Under the pieces are notes generated by a model. It saw only the letters and a list, made by a program, of their open reading frames with translations, made no database searches and was not told where the DNA came from. From contig DF239948.1 in assembly GCA_000507305.1 (NCBI GenBank), positions 1 to 64,000 on the forward strand: DNA of 64,000 bases, written 5' to 3'. Below are positions 57,011-64,000 of this stretch, in pieces; positions within the stretch are counted from its first letter, which is position 1; every line of letters begins with the position of its first letter. The translations under genes and the position numbers were made by a program. Source of the DNA: Breviolum minutum Mf 1.05b.01. Lineage: Eukaryota > Sar > Dinophyceae > Suessiales > Symbiodiniaceae.

Positions 57011-57239
57011 CATACATTATGGGTGCGGTGTTTTTTGAGTGCTTTTTTTTAAAGGCAGGCGCACGTCGTTTTTTAAAGGTGGTAGAGTTTGGGATGCGAA
57101 ACATATCCCCAATCACAGTAGGAAATGCAAGGGGAAACTTGAGGTGCTTGGTCACGTCATCGCATCCGCAGGTGTTTTTGGAGCACCCAAAGATATCAAA
57201 TACACCCCAGAAATCCAACATAGATACCAAAAAAGGCCA
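57011..57239 (-). CDS. Cys-containing exon after A element
   Basis: Starts at the CAACCAG end of A copy 21 and ends TATG|GTCTAT. 76 codons: WPFLVSMLDFWGVFDIFG, CSKNTCGCDDVTKHLKFPL, PTVIGDMFRIPNSTTFKK, then a Lys/Arg-rich end. No family was recognised. Confidence 0.55.
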
Positions 57240-57342
57240 CTGGTTGGTGGTTGAACCAACCCATTTGAAAAATATGCTCGTCACATTGGGAATCTTCCCC
57301 AAATAGGGATGAACATAAAAAACATTTGAAACCACCAACTAG
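57240..57342 (+). repeat. A element, copy 21
   Basis: Intact ends CTGGTTGGTGGTTGAACC and TTTGAAACCACCAACTAG. It supplies the acceptor of exon 57239-57011. Confidence 0.75.
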
Positions 57343-57968
57343 TAGATACCAAACATGACCATATTTTTAAGCCATGAGTCCACCTTTTCCAAAACGATCA
57401 TTTTGGGGCCGTCCAGCCGTTAGTTTTCGGGGATGTACAATGTACAGTAACCATCCTCCTCCAAAAAGTCTTGGCAAAGGAAGAGGGTCCAAGTTTGATA
57501 GATTCGTAGCTCATAGGCTCCACAGGATCCGTGTACCATGGGTTCCCCCACGTTTCCTTCATTTTTAAGGCTAGTTATAACTTATTACCTACTAGTATAT
57601 ATTGGGAGTTGAAAACCTTCATTTTTCCAGGGCCTTTGGGGTTCCAAGGGTATGGTATATTTAATAATGATTTGCTATAGATTTACATCCTAAACATCAA
57701 CCATTGGTAACCATTACATAATATAGTTTGACCCAGGTCAACCGACCCATCAGACCTATGAACTCCCCCCAACACACTTCTGTGTCTTCATCGTTGTGGA
57801 CGAGTCAAGGCACTGAAAGTTCAAAGAACAAATGTTTTCCATCTTCTCTTTGGGCGACCTGGCAACATATTTCTCGTTTCGTCTTTCCGAGTCGACAAAG
57901 TGGTTGGTTTTTGGTGCAAGGGCACCCGTAAATACAAACAGGGAAAGAAAACACGTGGTATGGTTCAA

Positions 57969-58192
57969 CTACTTTGGGATGGCAGTTGCATTTTTTAGTC
58001 CTGTAAAATGATAAAAACCTTTTGGGGTATTCTGGATTCTTAAAAATTGGACTTCTAATTATAGAACTCACCAAACATTCACCAGGCATTTGTTGGTTCG
58101 TGGTTTTCCCGGAGGTCCATGCACCACATAAGCTCCCTGAAAGCTCATCCAACTGATGATCCACGAGGCGAAAAATCAGCGACAAATCATTG
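57969..58192 (-). CDS. Unknown protein, last two exons
   Basis: Exon 58192-58083 (GCTAAG acceptor; NDLSLIFRLVDHQLDELSGS, GAWTSGKTTNQQMP) ends CCTG|GTGAAT. It joins in phase 1 to exon 58000-57969, whose acceptor is CATTTTACAG|G, giving LKNATAIPK and TAG. It could be the 3' end of the kinase gene upstream, but no kinase motif XI was seen. Confidence 0.5.
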
Positions 58193-58899
58193 CTTAGCTC
58201 ATAGAATCAGAGCAAACATAACTTCATCAAGGGATTAAATTCATCTTAAAAAACGATATATCTTGTTGAACATTGAATGATTAAGAACAAACGCAACACA
58301 AACAATGAATACCGAATTATACATAATCTATTATAAGAACATGTACCCCATCAACTACACAAACATCCTTGACATCCTTGTAGATCAAGTGTCGAACTTG
58401 TCATTACAGACTTACTCCAATAGTATCAACTTCTAAAGCGTGTCCTTGCGAAAGAACAACAGACATGGTTTTCAGGAGTCTTGAATGGAATTGTTCAGCC
58501 ACTTGCAGGGATGGGGCTGGTGTATTTACTTGTATTTACCCCCGAAACCACCCAAAAGTAGGTCAATACGCCATATATAAATTGATTGAGTGTCTGGATG
58601 TTTTAAAACCCCTATTTCAGGCAGTCCCATAAATAAACAAGTTAACCAGCCTACTGATTTCCAAGAATCCCCAGCAAGTTTATGATTATCCCACTGCTGC
58701 TTTCATTTGCTGGGCAAATATCACAGCGAGTAGCATGGTAAGCAGGTTGCTACTAAATGATCTTCTTCCCTACTGGTGAATGTAACTGAGGGTGATTCAC
58801 AAACATTCAAAGAGCTGGAAAACCAAGCTGAAGCTGTCCTCCGCTTAACTGTTCCTTCTGAAAGATGCTTCGGAAATGTGGCAAAACTGGGATATCATC

Positions 58900-61800
58900 C
58901 TCCCGTTTTCAACTGATTCACTGTCACTTGGGATATCGAATCAAACATGGATCCAATTTGCAAACAAACAACGCTGGTTGGTGGTTTCAAGTTTCAACCC
59001 ATCTGAAAAATATCAGTCAGAATTGGATTATTTCCCCAAGTAGGGATGAACATAAAAAATATTTGAGTTGCCACCAACCAGAGCGGGTCGGACCCTTCCA
59101 CTGCTCTGCCGGCCGTAGCTTTTCCCCCAAAAAAATCCACCACCCCCGAAAAAAATTGACCTTCCCGTAAAAGGTGTCGTAGCAAAGAGCATCTCATAAA
59201 GTAAAACTCCTCGGTGGACTTTTTTGTTGAGTTTCATGTTTCATGGTCTACTGGGATGTCCATTGTACTTAGTAACTGCGTTGTAACCCCTATATAAGTA
59301 GGTTATAAGTCCCTTAAGTAGGTGAATTAACCCAACTTACTAACTAGTTACGATCACTTCCATGGACACCCAAGTATATTGTACCATCTGTTCTATCCCA
59401 ATAAAAACAACTCTTGTAGTGAATCGATGTGACCAAAAATGACCTCTCAAATCCTCAAGAGACAGATTGTTATACAGTAAATGTAGCAGGAAATGAATGG
59501 ATTCCAAATCAACTACCCTCTAGTCAACTAACAAATCGCAATGGAAAACACCTATTTTGCCATGGTGATTTATTCGTTTACACAAAGTGCGCCCCTGCCA
59601 AATATAAGTAGGGTCCAATAACTCCACGTAAAGGGTTGGAAAAAAACCCACCCATGTCTTTTTCCGGCCATGTCTAGGGGTCATACCTTAACTCCATTGG
59701 CTCGGGTGAATAGTAAAACATAGCATCCCAATTATCCAGCAGTGCAACCCAGGCTTCCCTTCCCTGACTGACATCCAGTTTTATCTGGAGAAATGACCTC
59801 CAGAGGGTTAAATGAATTTAGTGAATACCCATTGATTTTCGGCCCATTTATAGGGAGATATATAGGTACAAATATGGTATAATACATATATATACATAAC
59901 TTGTGACGGATGCCCCCACCTTGTATACACAACATCATCCCAGTTTTAACTGCAAGCCAGGGATCCGAGGGCCCACAAATCCACACCCTGATCATGTGCT
60001 TCGCCGCCTTCGGATTTTTCGCTGGTGAAAAAAGTGGTATACGCAGCTTTCCGTGATGACGAAACTTAAATGGCGAATCCCCAGTATCAAAACATCACTC
60101 AAAAACAAACAGAGGTTGAAACCCATCATTTTACATGAACCAATATTATATATACAAAATGCACACACACCCCAAAGTTTTACTAACAGAACAACTCAGT
60201 CCCTGGACCCCCAAAAAAGGAAGCCGCATCGTCTTCGTTTCACCAAACACCGATCAACTGCAGGGAGGGGTATTATTCTGGTTCTGGAAATTAGTGGCAG
60301 GGATTGTTTAACCCCTTAGAAGGCGATATATACCTTGTATATAAGCGGTAGAATAAGGTATTATTCAGGTGTTTTTAAAGGTGTGTAATCACCCATCAAT
60401 AAAGCATGAGTGTGGCATTGGGATTTCAATGCTGTTCTCAAACAACAATCAGCTATATCTACCCCCCCCGGGGAACGATCGCATATCCCCTTTTAAAGGC
60501 ACCCTTTTTCAGTCGATGATTTCCACCAATTTCCAGGGTGGGATATGGATGTTCAAATGATCCAATTGTGGCTAATCAACCAAGCCCACCCCAAAGGGAT
60601 CCCCCACCAGAACTAAGGGTTTACCTGGATGTCCATGGAAGTGATCGTAACTAGTTAGTAAGTTGGGTTAATTCACCTACTTAAGGGACTTATAACCTAC
60701 TTTTATAGGGGTTATAACCCAGTTACTAAGTACAATGGACATCCCAGTAATAAGGCGCATTATTAAGGGAAACCCGATGGTTCCAGGGAGGGTAGCCACC
60801 AAATCCCCTGGGTCACTGGGAAGGGTGATGCCATTTTCAACTGCAAGATTTCAGGACCCGCGGACCTTTCACGAGGCCGAAAACAACTTGCAACTGAAAA
60901 CCGAAATGATGAAACTAAAATGGTACCCATGACGCATCCACGGGACTGGTATATATATATATAACATACATACATACACCTACATTTGGTATATTCTTAT
61001 GGTACATATAATGTAAACGTAGGTAAATATACCATACATGGATCCTATGGGGTATCCTACGAATAAAGAATACACTCTTGCAAACTAAAGGCTGGATCCT
61101 GAAAATGATTTGTGTGGAAGAGAAAATTTCGGCCTCAACTATGGGGATTTGTGGTGTCCATGTCAGTTTTCGGGGGCGTATTGCTTGTGAGTTGTGAGGG
61201 TGGACCTTTTTTTTTCCAGCAATGTTAAAAATCTATTTGGTGCTTGAGCCACCCACTTGCAAACAGTACGAGCCAACTGAGTAGGTAAATCTTCTCCTAC
61301 GTAGAAGTGAAATGAAAACATATGCTTGAAACCCGAAACCCTTTTGGTGTATTCACCAACATTTATTCTTAAATTACTCCCATTGTTGCAACTGAATACA
61401 GTCTTAGTATATTGATTTTGCTTAATTTTCGTGCCAGCCCTTTCTCGCCCACATTTTGTTTCCCTTTTTTCCCCAGGTTTTTGCCTAGCATTTCGGGTGC
61501 TGCATAGTCTAAAGTTCCGCAAAAAGTGCTGCGCTTTTGGTCTTCACTGATCTTAGCGCACCAACCAAAGTCCTGTGCAAGGTTCCACTACAATGTTGAG
61601 ACTCACAAATTCTTCCATAACATCCACGGATAGTTAATACTCTATGGCTTTAATATTCACCCAACATTGATCCCATAACCATAACATATACCACATCTAG
61701 CTAAATATACCGCATATGCAAGTCCCATGGATAGTATTGGAACATATCAAGAAAAGCAACTAAAGCCGATAAATCCCATACCTCATGCTGTTAGTGCATG

Positions 61801-63649
61801 CAGCCATGCTATAGTTTTTAGGGTTACAACTTGAATGCTGAAGGCTGGAGAAGGTCCACTTTATACTCTGTATGCTACTGGTTAAGTGTTGATTTGGGGC
61901 CCGGTGGTTTGGGATTTTAAGGGTGCCCTTCAGTAACAACAATCCCTTTCATACGGGGATCCCAGGAATCCAAACCACCAATTAACCATTTGCTGATCCA
62001 TTGAAGATGCTTGGACAAAAAATACGCAAATATCACTGGTGATTTGCTCCCCTGAAAAAGAACATAGCACCAAAACCATGGTGGTTGGAATACTCCTTTC
62101 TTATTGAAATGGTCCCTTTTCAAGGGACGTGTGTTTTCCCGAGGGGTTCAAACATCTGGCCAATGCACAGTTGATATGGAGAGTCGTCTTCCTACCAGAG
62201 GCTTGAATGATTTCAACCATCATCGTAGTGCTGACAACTTGGCCACGATGGTTGAGTATGTCATAGTGTATACACTGCACCCTGGTTGCTAGTAGCTAGG
62301 GTAGTGTGTGCTTTAGTTTGGCTGCAAGCTTTGGTTTGCATCTTAGTTTGCCAGGATATGTTCTTGCTATACACGAAAATTCAAGAAACATTTTTTGCTG
62401 AAGAATAGTTGGGTTATCCTGCCACCTAAAAATGCAATCGTCACCAGCAGCATTATTGTTATAGCAGCGAATCCCTACTGGGATGTCCATGGTACTTATT
62501 AACTAGATTATAACCCCTATATAAGTAGGTTGTAAGTCCCCCGAATGGATTAAACCAACTTACTAACTACTTACTAACTTCCATGGACATCCAAGTATGA
62601 ACCTTCACTTTCCACTAGTAATTGGGTGGGGGTCCTAGATCCAAACTAGTGACCGAGGTGAATCCTGACCTCCAAAACCAGCCTGAAACACATGAAAACA
62701 ACTGGTTGGTTGCTAAACCCGCCACCTTGTTGCTCATTTGCTCATCATCAAGCAGGGAAACATGGTCATCTATTGCTCATTTGCGGATGACTAAGAACAG
62801 TCCCAAGCAAAAAAATGGAGAACGGGTGATGAGTTTGATTTTTGTCAGGGAATGGTACAATGACAAAATGCCCACTGAAGAGCAAGGGCAACAAAAACCT
62901 GACATGAATCATGAAATCCTGATTGGTTCAGGTTCCTGATTGGTGGTTGTTGAAGTTATCTTTGTCTTGGATTTCTAGTTGGTGGTTTCCACCCCTTTGA
63001 AAATCTTCGTCAAATTGGATCATTTCCCCAAGGGTGAAAATAAGAAGTATTTAAAACCACCAGCCAGAAAAAAACTATATCTCCCCTCCAGGGGAACGAT
63101 CTCATATCCCCATATATCCCCTATACCAAGGCACCTGCGAGTCAATCGAATTTACTCAGATTTCTTTTTCCACCCCTTTTAAAAAAGACAGCAAAACTAT
63201 ACGATGACCTGCGAGGAGAGCTTTTTGGCCCTCCCAATTTTTTCGGGTGAGAAAATCCACCCGGGAGAAACTAACAGGCCGGGAAAGTTTGCCCGTGAAA
63301 GTAGGCCGAAACTACCCAGAAGGGAAAGGATCGTAGTATTATCAACCATCACCAAACATTTCGTTGGTACCTAAAATAGATAAATCTTCACCCAAAGAAA
63401 GCTGTACAGATACAGCTTATGTAAGGGAAGTTTCCCCACCCCAGAAAAACAGCCTTATAAGGTACAGACAGTACCTCCATTTTAGGTACCTGAAATTCTT
63501 GGTGAAACCATCCATTTTCAGGTGCAAACTTGCTGTTAGTTTCAGGGAGTTTTCCACTTCCATCCTTCTGATGCCCAAGGTTCTCCCAGTTTGGCCAGAA
63601 GTTCGGGGCCAAACAGAAGGATATTCTCGGGCTTCAAATCGCGGTGCGC
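58900..63649 (-). CDS. Aurora-type Ser/Thr protein kinase, catalytic domain, 5' part missing
   Basis: Exons read on the minus strand: 63649-63584, 61572-61485, 60007-59966, 59209-59161, and probably 58973-58900. In order they give HRDLKPENILL (catalytic loop), KLG joined to DFGW (Mg-binding loop with the Aurora-type Trp), CGTLDYAAPE (activation loop and APE), HDQGVDLWALG and GVLLYEMLFATTPF. DFGW plus CGTLDY is typical of Aurora kinases, which control mitosis, and the nine residues between APEM and VDLW match Aurora spacing. All joins keep frame. Donors are GA, GC and GA in the first three introns, with AG|G acceptors; the fourth is GT-AG and ends in element A22. The N-lobe (Gly loop, VAIK) must lie beyond 64000. 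After the fifth exon the same frame has a TGA (58897-58895), then a kinase-like stretch FPKHLSEGTVK. The 3' end is therefore unresolved, and the copy could be damaged. Confidence 0.85.
58974..59081 (+). repeat. A element, copy 22, in the kinase gene
   Basis: Ends CTGGTTGGTGGTTTC and GCCACCAACCAG. On the minus strand its CAACCAG end is the acceptor for the fifth kinase exon. Confidence 0.75.
59250..59375. repeat. D element in a kinase intron
   Basis: An intact copy between kinase exons 3 and 4. It is not needed for splicing. Confidence 0.7.
60577..60800. repeat. E element interrupted by a D element
   Basis: E parts AAGCCCACCCCAAAGGG and AATAAGGCGCATTATTAAGG flank a D element at 60622-60749. 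Confidence 0.65.
60940..61050 (+). repeat. B element with TA and CATA expansion
   Basis: The left arm contains TATATATATA and ACATACATACA tracts; the right arm ends ACCATACATGGATCCTATGG. Confidence 0.6.
61880..62000. repeat. J element
   Basis: GGTTAAGTGTTGATTTGGGG to CCACCAATTAACCATTTG. Confidence 0.6.
62479..62598. repeat. D element
   Basis: An intact copy in the intron between kinase exons 1 and 2. Confidence 0.7.
62705..62800. repeat. P element
   Basis: Shares TTGCTCATTTGCTCATCATC and GGTCATCTATTGCTCATTTG with the other P copies. Confidence 0.4.
62975..63067 (+). repeat. A element, copy 24
   Basis: In the intron between kinase exons 1 and 2. An open piece follows its minus-strand end, but including it is not needed for the conserved kinase frame. 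Confidence 0.7.
63350..63510. repeat. O element, copy 2
   Basis: Matches 56110-56265 along its length. It is followed by half an F element at 63510-63550. Confidence 0.65.
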
Positions 63650-63682
63650 CTTGGATACTTTGGCGCGTTGGTCACCCATGAC

Positions 63683-63893
63683 GCATCCATGGGACGATTG
63701 TATATTTACATACATCGATCCCTTAAAAATAGGACCTTTCATATGGGTGTTTCCGAAAATAGTGGTACCCCAAAATGGATGGTTTATGATGGAAAAACCT
63801 ATTAAAATGGATGATTTGGGGTTTCCCCCTATTTTTGGAAACACCCATATAGGTAAATAAATCAGCTCCATGGATGGTATGGGAATATTACGT
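63683..63893. repeat. B element interrupted by a C element
   Basis: B arms at 63683-63742 and 63850-63893 flank a complete C element (63743-63850). It lies directly upstream of the first kinase exon seen. Confidence 0.75.
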
Positions 63894-64000
63894 AGGGCTG
63901 AAAATATGCAATCCTGCCTCTTGAAGCGGTCGCAAAAATGGATTTTTGTTGGGCCGTTTTAGAAGTTTTTTTGGCTGACCACAATGTCTTACACCCCAAT

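Noticed and set aside
58994-59197. Minus frame MRCSLLRHLLREGQFFSG as a separate small gene
   Set aside because: It overlaps, in another frame, the kinase exon whose sequence is fixed by the conserved GVLLYEML motif.
62911-62974. Open frame after A copy 24 (KSKTKITSTTTNQEPEPIR) as an exon
   Set aside because: The kinase frame joins KLG directly to DFGW across this region, so it must be intronic. It is a warning that short coding-like pieces can occur by chance.
1-64000. Bacterial or viral origin, CRISPR or operons
   Set aside because: There are no long adjacent genes, ribosome binding sites, spaced repeats or phage genes; kinase introns and interspersed elements show a eukaryotic nucleus.

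Overview
This is nuclear DNA of a protist with short exons, abundant introns and very many small inverted-repeat elements. The best match is a dinoflagellate or a close relative such as a syndinian. The strongest evidence is the splicing. Exons of an Aurora-type protein kinase can be recognised from their conserved motifs. Joining them in frame needs introns that start with GA, GC and GA and end in AG, with G as the next exon base. Those donors and the AG|G acceptor are known for dinoflagellates. No rRNA, tRNA, CRISPR array or prokaryote-style operon was found. Nearly every convincing exon lies on the minus strand, so the window looks like one unidirectional gene block.

Layout, in coordinate order (all minus strand). 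0.8-1.5 kb: exons of an unknown gene. 4.4-7.2 kb: two gene fragments, one starting with an Arg-rich presequence. 9.1-9.3 kb: a terminal exon. 10.7-13.4 kb: a frameshifted, transposase-like gene. 14.2-14.9 kb and 16.9-17.7 kb: unknown genes. 19.3-21.0 kb: a four-exon gene. 24.3-26.0 kb: a five-exon gene. 28.9-29.7 kb: a gene broken by frameshifts. 30.7-33.4 kb, 37.1-42.0 kb and 43.7-58.2 kb: many single exons or exon pairs. 58.9-63.65 kb: the Aurora-like kinase, whose N-lobe lies beyond the right edge.

The space between exons is filled by at least fifteen families of 70-150 bp elements with terminal inverted repeats (called A to Q here). They often sit exactly at exon edges. For families A, D, H, I and L, removing the element as a GT-AG (or GA-AG) intron restores an open frame. 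They therefore behave as introners: mobile elements that carry their own splice sites. Family A is the clearest, and nearly all its copies point the same way as the minus-strand genes. Elements are nested in one another (C in B, D in H, D in E, B and I in H), so several waves of insertion are recorded.

Limits. No protein other than the kinase was matched to a named family with confidence. Exon joins come from reading frame and splice signals only. Several frames contain single-base slips, and one N is present, so some breaks may be assembly errors.
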